From Pollutibacter soli (GTDB lineage: Bacteria > Bacteroidota > Bacteroidia > Chitinophagales > Chitinophagaceae), in assembly GCA_029269725.1 (NCBI GenBank), contig JARJHS010000011.1, positions 1-64,000 on the forward strand: a stretch of 64,000 bases of DNA, written 5' to 3'. The translations under genes and the position numbers were made by a program. The notes beneath the pieces are model-generated. The model saw only the letters and a program-made list of their open reading frames with translations. It searched no databases and was not told where the DNA came from. Shown in pieces: positions 18,087-27,053 of the stretch (positions are counted from its first letter, which is position 1; each line of letters begins with the position of its first letter).

Positions 18087-20486
18087 ATGATAAAAACATA
18101 TGTCAAAACAGCACTTCGCCAGGGCTTCAAAAACAAAACTACCAGCCTGATTAACCTGGCCGGTTTGTCAGTCGGGATGGCGGCGGCGATATTTATTTTC
18201 ATTTGGGTTCAGAATGAGCTTTCTCAAAACAATTATCATAACCGGAAAGAAGACATCTTCCGTATTACGAATGCTATCGCCATCGGACCGGATGAATCAT
18301 GGATCTGGGAGAACTCGCCATTGCTGATGGCGGAAACGGCTACCAAAGAAATTCCGGAGATTGAAAAAGCAAGTCGCATTGTGATTAACGAATGGGGCGG
18401 ACCGGTAATGAATATCGACAACAGATTATTCTCTGAAAAAACGTCAGCCTATGTCGACAAAAACTGGTTTGATATTTTTCACTATGATTTTGTACAGGGC
18501 AGCGCAGGTGCATTTTCCCAAGATCGTTTTGGAATCGTACTTACACGATCGAAAGCAAAAAAATATTTCGGGAGTGAAAATGCGGTTGGCAAAATCATAC
18601 AACTGGACACAGTAAATTATACCGTTCGCGCGATAGTAGAAGACAATCCGTCAAATTCAAGTTTCCGGTTTGATATTATGATGCCGGTGGAAAGTCGTCT
18701 CTCCGATCCCAACGTTTATAAAAATGATAAAAACTGGAATAATTTCGGATACATTACATTTATCCAGCTGAAGCCCCATGCATCACAGGTAGCGGTAACA
18801 AAGAAATTAAATGATATTTACAAATCGAAACGCGAAAACAATTCTTCAACTGCGTCGATCACTCCTTTAAAGGATATCTATTTTCAGTCCGAACTGCAGT
18901 CGTCCTCTATGCCTCGTGGCAACAAGACAACCACCTATATTTTTGCGATCCTTGGAATACTACTGCTTTCGACTGCCTGTATTAATTATATCAATCTTAC
19001 TACAGCAAAAGCAAGCATGAGGGCGAAAGAGATTGGAGTAAGAAAAATCACCGGTGCAGGAAAAGCCCAACTTTTTTTCCAATTTATAATGGAGTCACTG
19101 ACCATCTGTTTTTTTTCATTGCTGGTGGCACTTATGCTCATGCACGTAACACTTCCATGGTTCAATGATCTCACTGGCCAAAACTTTAGCTCTCCCATCA
19201 CATCTGTTTCGGTATGGAAAGTGATGGGCATCGCTTTACTTTTTACAACTCTCATGAATGGAGTGTACCCGGCTTTGCTTTTATCTTCTTTCCATCCATT
19301 AAATGTATTCAGAGGCATTTCTGTCCTGAAAGTAAAAGATGGATTTGTGCGCCGCGGTCTGGTCGTGTTCCAGTTTTCGTTATCGATCTTGTTGATCACC
19401 GGTACAATAGTGATTTCAAAACAACTCAATTACATTCAGAAAACCAATCCCGGATATAATGTTTCACAGGTATTGGGGATGCAGATTCCATGGAAAGGAA
19501 AATTTTCATTCAGGAGTGAGGAGAGAAAGCATCTGATCACTTCGATGAAACGTGAGCTTGAAGTGCAGAGTAGTATTTCGGAAGTAAGTATTGGTGGCAG
19601 CGAGATCGTCAATGTGACATCTGCCAGTTCAGGTAACGCAGATTGGGATGGTCGCGACTCTGCATTCAACCCAACAATAGCACACCTGAGTGTTGATACC
19701 GGATTTCAAAAGCTTTTTAAACTGGAACTTGTGCAGGGAAAATGGTTCACGGGCGAAAAAACCGATGAACATAATTTTATTCTGAATGAAACAGCGGCAC
19801 GTGAATTTAATTTTCAAGAGCCTGTTATCGGCGCAAGATTTACCTGGGGTGGTGACACCGGGAAAGTCATTGCCGTGGTAAAAGATTTTCATTACAAAAA
19901 CCTTCATGAAAAGATCGGACCGATATTGCTGAGCAATAATAAAGGAAGCGATTCTTACATCTTCCTCCGAACCAGTGCTGGAAATATTCCGGCCGCTATT
20001 GCCGCAGCCAATACTGTTTGGTCAAAATTTATTACAGATCAACCTTTCAATTATCATTTCCTGGACGACAGCTTCAATACTTTATATCAATCGGATCTCA
20101 AAACATCAAAACTGATTTTCATTTTCTCAGTACTCGCAATCATTATTTCGGCGCTTGGTTTATTCGGACTTGCAACATTCACGGCAGAAAGACGTACAAA
20201 AGAAATTGGTATCAGGAAAGTATTGGGAGCAAGTGTACTCCAGATCAGCAGGTTGCTCTCAACAGAATTTTTAATCCTGGTTTCCATTGCAATATTGATT
20301 GCAACTCCTATTGCCGGATGGTTAATGAATAAATGGCTGCAGGGTTTCGCCTACCGGATAAGCCTGACCGCAAATATTTTCATTGCTGCAGGGGGACTGG
20401 CACTTTTGATCGCTTTTGTGTCTGTTAGTGTCAGGGCCTTTCACGCGGCAAATACGAATCCGGTGAAGAGTTTGCGAACGGAATGA
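18087..20486 (+). CDS. FtsX/MacB-type ABC transporter permease (tandem paralog)
   Basis: A 799-residue permease with the same two-FtsX design as the upstream gene: N-terminal MIKTYVKTALRQGFKN, periplasmic domain, first core with EIGVRKITGAGKAQL, second core with TKEIGIRKVLGASVLQI, and NPVKSLRTE at the end. It is 257 bp downstream of its paralog, with no shared overlap, so it may have its own promoter. No ATPase partner is next to it. Function in antimicrobial peptide or lipid export is inferred from the family only. Confidence 0.87.
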   Translation: MIKTYVKTALRQGFKNKTTSLINLAGLSVGMAAAIFIFIWVQNELSQNNYHNRKEDIFRITNAIAIGPDESWIWENSPLLMAETATKEIPEIEKASRIVINEWGGPVMNIDNRLFSEKTSAYVDKNWFDIFHYDFVQGSAGAFSQDRFGIVLTRSKAKKYFGSENAVGKIIQLDTVNYTVRAIVEDNPSNSSFRFDIMMPVESRLSDPNVYKNDKNWNNFGYITFIQLKPHASQVAVTKKLNDIYKSKRENNSSTASITPLKDIYFQSELQSSSMPRGNKTTTYIFAILGILLLSTACINYINLTTAKASMRAKEIGVRKITGAGKAQLFFQFIMESLTICFFSLLVALMLMHVTLPWFNDLTGQNFSSPITSVSVWKVMGIALLFTTLMNGVYPALLLSSFHPLNVFRGISVLKVKDGFVRRGLVVFQFSLSILLITGTIVISKQLNYIQKTNPGYNVSQVLGMQIPWKGKFSFRSEERKHLITSMKRELEVQSSISEVSIGGSEIVNVTSASSGNADWDGRDSAFNPTIAHLSVDTGFQKLFKLELVQGKWFTGEKTDEHNFILNETAAREFNFQEPVIGARFTWGGDTGKVIAVVKDFHYKNLHEKIGPILLSNNKGSDSYIFLRTSAGNIPAAIAAANTVWSKFITDQPFNYHFLDDSFNTLYQSDLKTSKLIFIFSVLAIIISALGLFGLATFTAERRTKEIGIRKVLGASVLQISRLLSTEFLILVSIAILIATPIAGWLMNKWLQGFAYRISLTANIFIAAGGLALLIAFVSVSVRAFHAANTNPVKSLRTE

Positions 20487-20547
20487 TGGAAGGCAGGAGG
20501 CAATAGGGAACAGCCGGGCCCTGAGTTTATAATAACCTTGCATGTAA

Positions 20548-20665
20548 AGACAAAACACAGAGGGAACAACGGAGTTTCCACAGAGGAACAGCCGGGCCCA
20601 ATCTCTGCATTTCCTCTGTGGGCTGTTATCTCGGCTGTTACTCCGTGGTTTGTCTTTTATAAAAG
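20548..20665. repeat. ACACAGAGG-family inverted repeat after the second permease
   Basis: Left arm AGACAAAACACAGAGGGAAC with CCACAGAGGAACAGCCGGGC, right arm TTTCCTCTGTGGGCTGTTA and TACTCCGTGGTTTGTCTTTT. It is closely similar to the copy at 15.0 kb. A GGCAATAGGGAACAGCC stretch between the stop codon and this element recurs in inverse form at the end of the third permease (60.8 kb). The remaining 240 bp before the cytochrome gene show short TATTGCCTG-like fragments only. Confidence 0.7.
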
Positions 20666-20905
20666 GATGTCAATATAAAGTTCTGACTAACACTTAGCAA
20701 TACCCGCTTCCGCATAGGCCGGCTGTTCCGGTACCTACTTAGCCCGCTGCCTGTTGGAGCAAATTGAACATAGCAGGAATATGCAACAGCAAGCTTGATG
20801 CCAGCACCTATCAACTAAATCTCCTGCCCTGCCTGCTTACTATTGCCTGCTCGAGGAAAATTCCCTATCTTACCCTGCCCTGTCTAACCAAAACTAAACC
20901 AGAAC

Positions 20906-21886
20906 ATGAAAAAGTTCTTAAAGTTCCTGGCGATATTGCTGGGCGTCATTATCCTTGCAGTTGCCGGTTTGGCCACTTATGTAAAGACAGCATTGCCAAA
21001 TGTTGGTCCACCGCCTGATCTCAAAGTTGAGTTAACTCCGGAAAGAATAAAAAGAGGTGAATACCTGGCTCATCATGTCACGCTCTGCATGGATTGCCAT
21101 AGCAGAAGAGATTTTAGTTTATTTAGCGGCCCTCTCGTACCAGGCACTTTAGGTGAAGGCGGGGAAGCATTCACACCCGCCCAGGGATTTCCCGGAAATT
21201 TTTACGCACGCAATATTTCTCCCAGTCATTTAAAAGACTGGACCGACGGGGAGATATTTCGCGCCATTACCAGCGGCGTGAACAAAGACAACAAGCCGAT
21301 TTTCAGTATAATGCCCTGGCAAAATTATGGCGGGATGGATCCTGAAGATATTAAGGACATCATCGCATACATACGCTCAATACCATCACAACCAAACGAT
21401 CCGCCGAAATCAGAGCCTGCATTCCCGATGAACTTTATACTGAACACCATTCCCAAAAAAGGCGAAGGTGGAAAACGACCTGATCCATCTGATGTTATTG
21501 CTTACGGAAAATATTATACGATGGCATCGGGCTGCAATGTTTGTCATACCAGACATGAAAAAGGTCAGATGGTGGGAGAACCATTTGCCGGTGGTTTTGA
21601 ATTTGGATTTCCGGATGGCTCTGCAGTGATTTCGCCGAATATTACACCTGATACAGAAACCGGAATCGGTAGCTGGAACGAAGAAACTTTTCTTACTAAA
21701 TTTAAACAGTACGCAGACAGCAATTATCATCCCACTCCGTTGAAACCAGGTCAAATGCAAACTGTAATGCCCTGGACCATGTATGCATATAAGGACAGTG
21801 CAGAACTGAAAGCGATCTATGCATATCTGAAAACGCTGAAGCCTGTAAAAAACCAGGTGGTGAAATGGAAACCGAAAACATCTTAA
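20906..21886 (+). CDS. Diheme cytochrome c
   Basis: A 326-residue protein anchored by one N-terminal helix (FLAILLGVIILAVAGLATYV). Two c-type heme sites are present: CMDCH (near residue 57) and CNVCH (near residue 211). Possible distal methionines are in IMPWQNYGGM and TVMPW. Two cytochrome c domains with a proline-rich linker fit a periplasmic electron carrier, such as those feeding dehydrogenases or terminal oxidases. There is no adjacent oxidoreductase, so the partner is unknown. Confidence 0.88.
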   Translation: MKKFLKFLAILLGVIILAVAGLATYVKTALPNVGPPPDLKVELTPERIKRGEYLAHHVTLCMDCHSRRDFSLFSGPLVPGTLGEGGEAFTPAQGFPGNFYARNISPSHLKDWTDGEIFRAITSGVNKDNKPIFSIMPWQNYGGMDPEDIKDIIAYIRSIPSQPNDPPKSEPAFPMNFILNTIPKKGEGGKRPDPSDVIAYGKYYTMASGCNVCHTRHEKGQMVGEPFAGGFEFGFPDGSAVISPNITPDTETGIGSWNEETFLTKFKQYADSNYHPTPLKPGQMQTVMPWTMYAYKDSAELKAIYAYLKTLKPVKNQVVKWKPKTS

Positions 21887-21910
21887 TCAGATGATGCTTA
21901 CCTTTCAGTA

Positions 21911-22606
21911 GTGAATTCAGAAGCTGTTTCCATTTTTAATCAACACTGGCGCATTTACCGGAAAATGCTTGAGCATAACTATATGCTCAGTAAGGAATTC
22001 ATTGCAGCGATTGATGAAATATTTATTCCATTCTACGATAGAAAAATCGATATTCTTGATCTGGGATGCGGAGATGCATTTGTACTCGCTCCGCTGCTGA
22101 AAAAGTTTTCGTCTGCAAAATATACGGGTTATGATCTGTCGGAAACTGCACTGGCAATCGCTTCCAGCAATCTTCACAGCGACGGGATCCATGCCGTTTT
22201 AAAAAACGGAGCGATGGAAGAATTGATTAAATCGGAATCAAACCGGTTTGATTTTATCTGTAGCAGTTTTGCAATTCATCACCTTTCAGATGAGATGAAA
22301 AAACAGCTGTACCTGGATTGTTATCATCGTTTGTACAAAGGCGGTACTTTTATTTATATAGATGTATTCAGGCGTTTTGGTTGGTCCAGGGAACAATATC
22401 TGAAAGAATATTTCAGTTACGCAAAAGATCACTGGCTCGCTTTAGATGCGGAGGAAATGCACCTGGTACAGGAACATGTAAGCAACTATGATTTTCCTGC
22501 CAATTTAGAAGATGCGATCACCTGGCTCACGCAAACCGGATTTCATTTTGTGGGTGAACGTGTGCATGATCAATTCCATCATATGCTGGAATTCACCAAA
22601 GAATAA
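21911..22606 (+). CDS. Class I SAM-dependent methyltransferase
   Basis: A 231-residue Rossmann methyltransferase. The SAM motif ILDLGCGDAFVLAPLL is near residue 48, followed by the acidic YDLSE at strand 2 and a CSSFAIHHLSD post-motif. The start is GTG at 21911, 24 bp after the cytochrome stop, so the two genes may be cotranscribed. An internal ATG at residue 18 is an alternative. The acceptor substrate is unknown. Confidence 0.85.
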   Translation: MNSEAVSIFNQHWRIYRKMLEHNYMLSKEFIAAIDEIFIPFYDRKIDILDLGCGDAFVLAPLLKKFSSAKYTGYDLSETALAIASSNLHSDGIHAVLKNGAMEELIKSESNRFDFICSSFAIHHLSDEMKKQLYLDCYHRLYKGGTFIYIDVFRRFGWSREQYLKEYFSYAKDHWLALDAEEMHLVQEHVSNYDFPANLEDAITWLTQTGFHFVGERVHDQFHHMLEFTKE

Positions 22607-22655
22607 GATTTCCTGACAAGTCCCCTTTTTTGAACAGCTGACACTTGCGGTGACC

Positions 22656-22762
22656 ATCATTTTTTTCCCGCAGATTGCGCGGATGGAAGACGCAGATTTT
22701 CGCAGATACTTCTCTGCGATATCTGCGTGTATTTAATCTGCGTCGATCTGCGGGAAATACTG
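22656..22762. repeat. CGCAGATT-family inverted repeat
   Basis: A strong copy: CCCGCAGATTGCGCGGATGG and ACGCAGATTTTCGCAGATAC on the left, CTGCGATATCTGCGTG and AATCTGCGTCGATCTGCGGG on the right. It lies between the convergent methyltransferase and serine protease genes, so a bidirectional terminator role is plausible. Confidence 0.8.
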
Positions 22763-22818
22763 CATCCATAGAAGGCAGGCTTACAACTAACCAGCACACC
22801 TGATAAAAGATCGATCGT

Positions 22819-23964
22819 TTATTTTTTGCCTGCTGTTTCAAGTCGCTTCAGCTCAGCAAATGCTTCATTTTCGTTGGCATCACTGAATTTTTCTGTTGAT
22901 GCCCCATAAGTTTTTATTGCAGATGTTGTATCTCCTTTCAGCAGGTATGCCTTCGCCAATAGATTATAATTCACATAGTATGAGCCATACTCTTTGATGT
23001 TGAACTGTAGCAGCTCAATAGCATCCGAATATTTTTTTATCTCCATCAGCATTTCCCCTGCTTCCCGAAGGCCATTGCGTCCTGCATCTCTTAAATTGTA
23101 ACGATAATAGTTTTGAGGGTCCGAGGTCAGCTTTTCATAAAACTGAATTGCTTTTTTTGATCCCTGATCTTTTCCTATCTTAAAAACTATTGCACCATAA
23201 TCTTCTTTAGGCTTGTTCAAAGGTTGTTTTTTTGCCAGCACATCCTGGAGGTATTCCATCGATACTGCAACAACAACGCCCTTTCCCGTTCTGCCATCCG
23301 ATGAACCGGAAGACGAAATGCCGATAAGCATGCCATTGGGATCGACAACAGGTGATCCACTGGCACCAGGCCGGTAGGTCGTCATATCTCTTTCAATAAG
23401 TATATCAGTTCCCGGTTTTCTCAGTATCCGACCTTCATATACTTTAGCTGCTGAATCCGTATAGTCGGCACTGATGAAGAAAACTTTTTCACCTGCTTTC
23501 ACGGGACTGAATCTCGGTTTCAATGATCTGATCGAAGGGGAAATATTTTTCACGGTGAAAAAGATCGCATCTCTTTCCATGATTGTTGATCCAGGTCCTT
23601 CGAGTATTTCTGTTGAATCTTCATTGATCATCTGATCGATTGTCGCGAAAACGCTGTCATTGCTTTTGGCGATCATCTTCCATGACTTCAGTTGATCATT
23701 GATCTGTACAAACGGACTTCTTTTGTTTTTAGCTATCCACAAAATATGTTTTGCTGTAGCGGCGAGTTTATAGCTGCCCATATCGATGATGAAACCTGTG
23801 CCCGCATAGGAAAATGAAGGATCGATGTAGTGATCGCCATTTTTAAATTCAACGATATTCCGAAGCGCGACTTTTGAAGGATCGTTTACCTGGGCTGGTA
23901 TCTGTGCTCTTGATTCAACTGAGAATAGGAAGGAGATTAACAAGAGCCGGATGTTATTTTTCAT
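22819..23964 (-). CDS. Secreted trypsin-like serine protease with TPR tail
   Basis: A 381-residue exported protein (signal peptide LLLISFLFSVESRA). The protease part covers residues about 30-250. The nucleophile serine is in RPGASGSPVVDPNGMLIGIS and a His is in LAATAKHILW; the Asp of the triad is less clear. A tail of roughly 110 residues contains tetratricopeptide-like helices (AIQFYEKLTSDPQNYYRY, AIELLQFNIKEYG, AIKTYGASTEKF). It is likely a periplasmic or secreted protease, or a chaperone-like variant. A possible regulator site lies 61-96 bp upstream. Confidence 0.82.
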   Translation of the reverse strand: MKNNIRLLLISFLFSVESRAQIPAQVNDPSKVALRNIVEFKNGDHYIDPSFSYAGTGFIIDMGSYKLAATAKHILWIAKNKRSPFVQINDQLKSWKMIAKSNDSVFATIDQMINEDSTEILEGPGSTIMERDAIFFTVKNISPSIRSLKPRFSPVKAGEKVFFISADYTDSAAKVYEGRILRKPGTDILIERDMTTYRPGASGSPVVDPNGMLIGISSSGSSDGRTGKGVVVAVSMEYLQDVLAKKQPLNKPKEDYGAIVFKIGKDQGSKKAIQFYEKLTSDPQNYYRYNLRDAGRNGLREAGEMLMEIKKYSDAIELLQFNIKEYGSYYVNYNLLAKAYLLKGDTTSAIKTYGASTEKFSDANENEAFAELKRLETAGKK

Positions 23965-24024
23965 GCTGAAGAAAATGATATCACCTCAAACTTAACCTCT
24001 TCGGTTTTTAATATAGAAAAGAAA

Positions 24025-24060
24025 TTGTAAAATGAATGTCTCAACTTGTAAAATCAATGT
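24025..24060. promoter_or_regulatory. Two direct repeats at 21-bp spacing (LytTR-like site)
   Basis: TTGTAAAATGAATGT (24025-24039) and TTGTAAAATCAATGT (24046-24060) match at 14 of 15 positions with a 21-bp period, two turns of the helix. LytTR-type response regulators bind pairs of direct repeats at this spacing. The site lies between the divergent serine protease and pirin genes, 61-96 bp from the protease start. No LytTR gene is in the window. Confidence 0.5.
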
Positions 24061-24198
24061 AAAATTGCCAGCTGCCATCAGAATATTCTAGATTTACAAA
24101 TGCAAAAAGAATACTGACCTGTCGATGATAGATACCTGATTGCGGATCTGTCATAAGCATGGTTTTCTATTTAAATATTACTGAACAAAATATCGCAT

Positions 24199-25113
24199 AT
24201 GCTTGAGATGGTTATTGAAGCGCGGATGGCTTCTATCGCAGAGGGGATGAACGTACGGCGTATTCTTCCTTTCAGACTTCGACGAATGGTGGGGCCGTTT
24301 ATATTTATGGATCACGCAGGTCCGGTAGATATACAACCACAGGCTGTCGCAAAGATGGATGTGTTGCCTCATCCGCATATCGGGCTATCGACAGTAAGTT
24401 ATCTTTTTGGAGGACAAGTGACGCACAGAGACAGTCTGGGTGTAGAACAAATCATTCGTCCGGGTGAAGTGAACTGGATGACAGCAGGAAAAGGCATTTC
24501 TCATTCCGAAAGATTTGAAGATCCTGCAGCGCTTGCCGGTGGTGAACTGGAAATGATCCAGACCTGGGTCGCACTACCGGAGAAAGATGAAGAATCATCT
24601 CCAACTTTTGACAATTACAAACCTGAACGATTACCCATATTTACAGAAACAGGAATCTGGATGCGACTGATCGCAGGCGATGCGTACGGATTGAGAAACG
24701 ATGTAAAAACGCATTCACCTTTGTTCTACCTGCATGTGATTCTTGAAAAAGGCAAACGATTTGCATTGCCGAAGGAACATACAGAAAGGGCGATCTATAT
24801 TGCCAAAGGAAGCATTGAAGTTGCGGGACAAACATATACAGCGGGCCAAATGCTTGTGTTTACTAAAGACAATGATGATGTGTTTCTGGCAAAGGAAAAT
24901 AGCACATTGATGTTGCTCGGTGGAGAACCTTTGGGGGACAGATATATCTGGTGGAATTTTGTTTCGTCAAGAAAAGAAAGAATTGAGCAGGCCAAGTCTG
25001 ACTGGAAAGAAGGAAGAATTATTCTGCCGCCAAACGACAATCATGAATTTGTGCCATTGCCGGAAGACAAAACCAAACCCGCGGGCGGACCGCCGCCACA
25101 GGCTTTGTCTTAA
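24199..25113 (+). CDS. Pirin-family protein
   Basis: A 304-residue bicupin. The N-terminal cupin carries the pirin signature: GPFIFMDHAGPV, the metal ligands HPHIGLSTVSYLF and the conserved TAGKGISHSE. The C-terminal cupin is residues about 185-280. Pirins bind Fe and have been linked to quercetinase activity and to metabolic or redox regulation. It diverges from the serine protease and precedes a cluster of intergenic repeats. The specific substrate is unknown. Confidence 0.9.
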   Translation: MLEMVIEARMASIAEGMNVRRILPFRLRRMVGPFIFMDHAGPVDIQPQAVAKMDVLPHPHIGLSTVSYLFGGQVTHRDSLGVEQIIRPGEVNWMTAGKGISHSERFEDPAALAGGELEMIQTWVALPEKDEESSPTFDNYKPERLPIFTETGIWMRLIAGDAYGLRNDVKTHSPLFYLHVILEKGKRFALPKEHTERAIYIAKGSIEVAGQTYTAGQMLVFTKDNDDVFLAKENSTLMLLGGEPLGDRYIWWNFVSSRKERIEQAKSDWKEGRIILPPNDNHEFVPLPEDKTKPAGGPPPQALS

Positions 25114-25145
25114 ATGGATACTCTTAGAATTGCAGCGACCTGAAT

Positions 25146-25262
25146 TTTCCCGCAGATTCGCGCTGATAGAATACACGCAGATTCACGCTGATATTTCAAC
25201 TGTATTTCTGATCTGCGAAAATCTGCGCGCCTTTTGATCTGCGATAATCTGCGTGAGATTCC
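25146..25262. repeat. CGCAGATT-family element, copy 1 of 4 in 1 kb
   Basis: Left CCCGCAGATTCGCGCTGATA and ACGCAGATTCACGCTGATAT; right ATCTGCGAAAATCTGCGC and GATCTGCGATAATCTGCGTG. It follows the pirin stop codon. Four copies of the family flank the frameshifted GxxExxY gene. Confidence 0.8.
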
Positions 25263-25313
25263 TTGCCGGGAAATCAGATTTTCAGAACAATAAGGGTGCT
25301 TTGGCAGTTCTCT

Positions 25314-25373
25314 TTTCCCGCAGATTCACCTGATATTTCCACTTAATTTATGATCTGCGAAAATCTGCGGGAA
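25314..25373. repeat. CGCAGATT-family element, short copy
   Basis: A compact version: CCCGCAGATTCACCTGATAT and ATCTGCGAAAATCTGCGGG with about 25 bp between. It lies in the 360-bp gap before the GxxExxY gene. Confidence 0.75.
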
Positions 25374-25473
25374 ACCATCTGTTTTAACAGAGAATATTCT
25401 CCATTCTTAATGTTGAATTTCCCTTTTTCCCCGCCAGCTTCGATGCTATTTTCAGTTTTAAACAAACTTGAAA

Positions 25474-25852
25474 ATGACTGAAAACGAGATCTCATATGAG
25501 TTGAGGGGGAATGATTTTCAAAATCTACAATACACTTGGTCCGGGATTGCTGGAATCTGCTTATGAATTTGCAATCATACGTGAATTAAATAAAAGAGGG
25601 CTAAAATTCAAGCGACAAGTAGGATTACCTATGTACTATGATGGTGACAAGTTGGATATCGGATACCGTATCGATTTTGTAGTGGAAAATAAAGTTATTA
25701 TCGAAGTAAAATCTGTGGAAGCTTTAGCAAATACTCATCACAAACAAATTATCACTTATCTGAGACTGTCCGAGCTTAAATTGGGGTTGCTTGTAAATTT
25801 CAATACAGATAATATTGGTAACTCTATTATAAGGAAAGTTAACAACCTTTAA
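25474..25852 (+). pseudogene. GxxExxY protein (PD-(D/E)XK type) with a likely frameshift
   Basis: The family motif GLLESAYE is at residue 14 of the intact 113-residue frame from ATG 25511. It continues with the nuclease-like core DIGYRIDFVVENKVIIEVKS, where DFV and EVK match the PD-(D/E)XK pattern. The usual N-terminus (MTENEISYELRG) is present upstream from ATG 25474, but in a different frame: five G at 25505-25509 replace an expected four, after which MIFKIYNTLG would follow directly. It is a frameshifted gene or a sequencing error. Function in the family is unknown. Confidence 0.75.
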
Positions 25853-25885
25853 TGCTGCGGAAGACTCCTGAATTGAGACCCAAAT

Positions 25886-26000
25886 TTCCCGCAGATCGCG
25901 CTGATTGAATACACGCAGATGAGCGCAGATTTTAAATAGCGTTTTTCTCATCAGCGAACATCTGCGCGCCTTTCGATCTGCGATTATCTGCGGGAAACCC
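25886..26000. repeat. CGCAGATT-family element
   Basis: CCCGCAGATCGCGCTGATTG and ACGCAGATGAGCGCAGATTT, then CATCTGCGCGCC and GATCTGCGATTATCTGCGGG. It lies between the GxxExxY gene and the FG-GAP remnant, which are convergent. Confidence 0.78.
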
Positions 26001-26026
26001 TTTGAATTGAAACGACCTAATTCTCC

Positions 26027-26108
26027 CGCAGATCGCGCTGATTGAATACACGCAGATGAGCGCTGACATACAATTACAATGTCTTGATCAGCGAAATCTG
26101 CGGAAACC
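26027..26108. repeat. CGCAGATT-family element
   Basis: CCCGCAGATCGCGCTGATTG and ACGCAGATGAGCGCTGACAT, then CAGCGAAATCTGCGGAAACC. The left half is nearly identical to the preceding copy, so this is probably a recent local duplication. It ends just before the FG-GAP remnant stop. Confidence 0.75.
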
Positions 26109-26129
26109 ATGAGCATTCCGGAGAAAACG

Positions 26130-26897
26130 TCACTTATCAATCCTGAAAACCCTCAACGAATCATTATTTACTGCCGCAAGCAATAAACGTTTGCCATTTA
26201 TTAAATTGATGAGGGACATATCCCTTACATCTCCATCGATAATAAAACCTGATTTAACAGGAGGAACAGGTATGAATGTCTTGTCCTTAGTACCCTTTAA
26301 AAACAAACCATAACAAGCATCATACCTTCCGGTGATCACATCTGCCTGGTATTCATTTCCGGCAAGTACAAGATCCTTAAAACCATCCTTGTCAATATCG
26401 TCACAGATAATTGCATTCACGGGCGCGAACTGAGCTTCCGTTGGCAATGGATGTTTTACAAATTTTCCGTTACCGGTATTTTCAAAAAAGCAGCTGCGTG
26501 TTTCATCGCAATACAATTCTTTTATTGCGTCCTTCGGCTTACCTTTAAAAATCTCATCGTATCCCGCAACTGCATAATCCTTATACAAAAGAAATTTTTT
26601 CTTGATCGACGGAACCTGTTCCGCAAACAAAGACCTGCTGATGGCTGGAAAAGATTTTCTTACTCCATCAGCACCTTTGAGATAATAAAACATCACCGGA
26701 TCAACAATTCCATTGCCATCGATATCGGTACTATATACACGCATTGGCTCAGCAGCACTCACTTTATAAACACAATTCAATCCAAGATTTCCTGCTATAA
26801 TATCAGGATCTCCATCTTGATCAACATCGTCTACAGTGATGGTTCTCCACATGCCATTCATTTGCGAAAGCCCTGCCGAGACTGTCACTTCCTTTAA
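26130..26897 (-). pseudogene. FG-GAP/VCBS repeat protein, 5'-truncated remnant
   Basis: About 255 residues of the C-terminal part of a large Bacteroidota FG-GAP repeat protein. Three Asp-rich repeats are visible: DVDQDGDPDIIAGNLG, DIDGNGIVDPVMFYY and DIDKDGFKDLVLAGNEYQ. Full-length relatives have a signal peptide and are several times longer. Here the frame extends upstream to a Met, but the extra N-terminal residues (NTEYGIQEECPPAC) do not resemble the family and there is no signal peptide. The gene has lost most of its 5' end. Confidence 0.75.
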
Positions 26898-27053
26898 AAC
26901 ACCCCTGTTACCGGGAAGTAGTATCAAGCATGCTGGTGGACATTCTTCCTGTATTCCGTATTCTGTATTCTTAAACAGCAAGCAGATATTTCACAATGAA
27001 CCTGTTCACCTTCTTCCGGTTTTCTGTTTCTGTTTTCAGTGTTCCGTTTTCTC

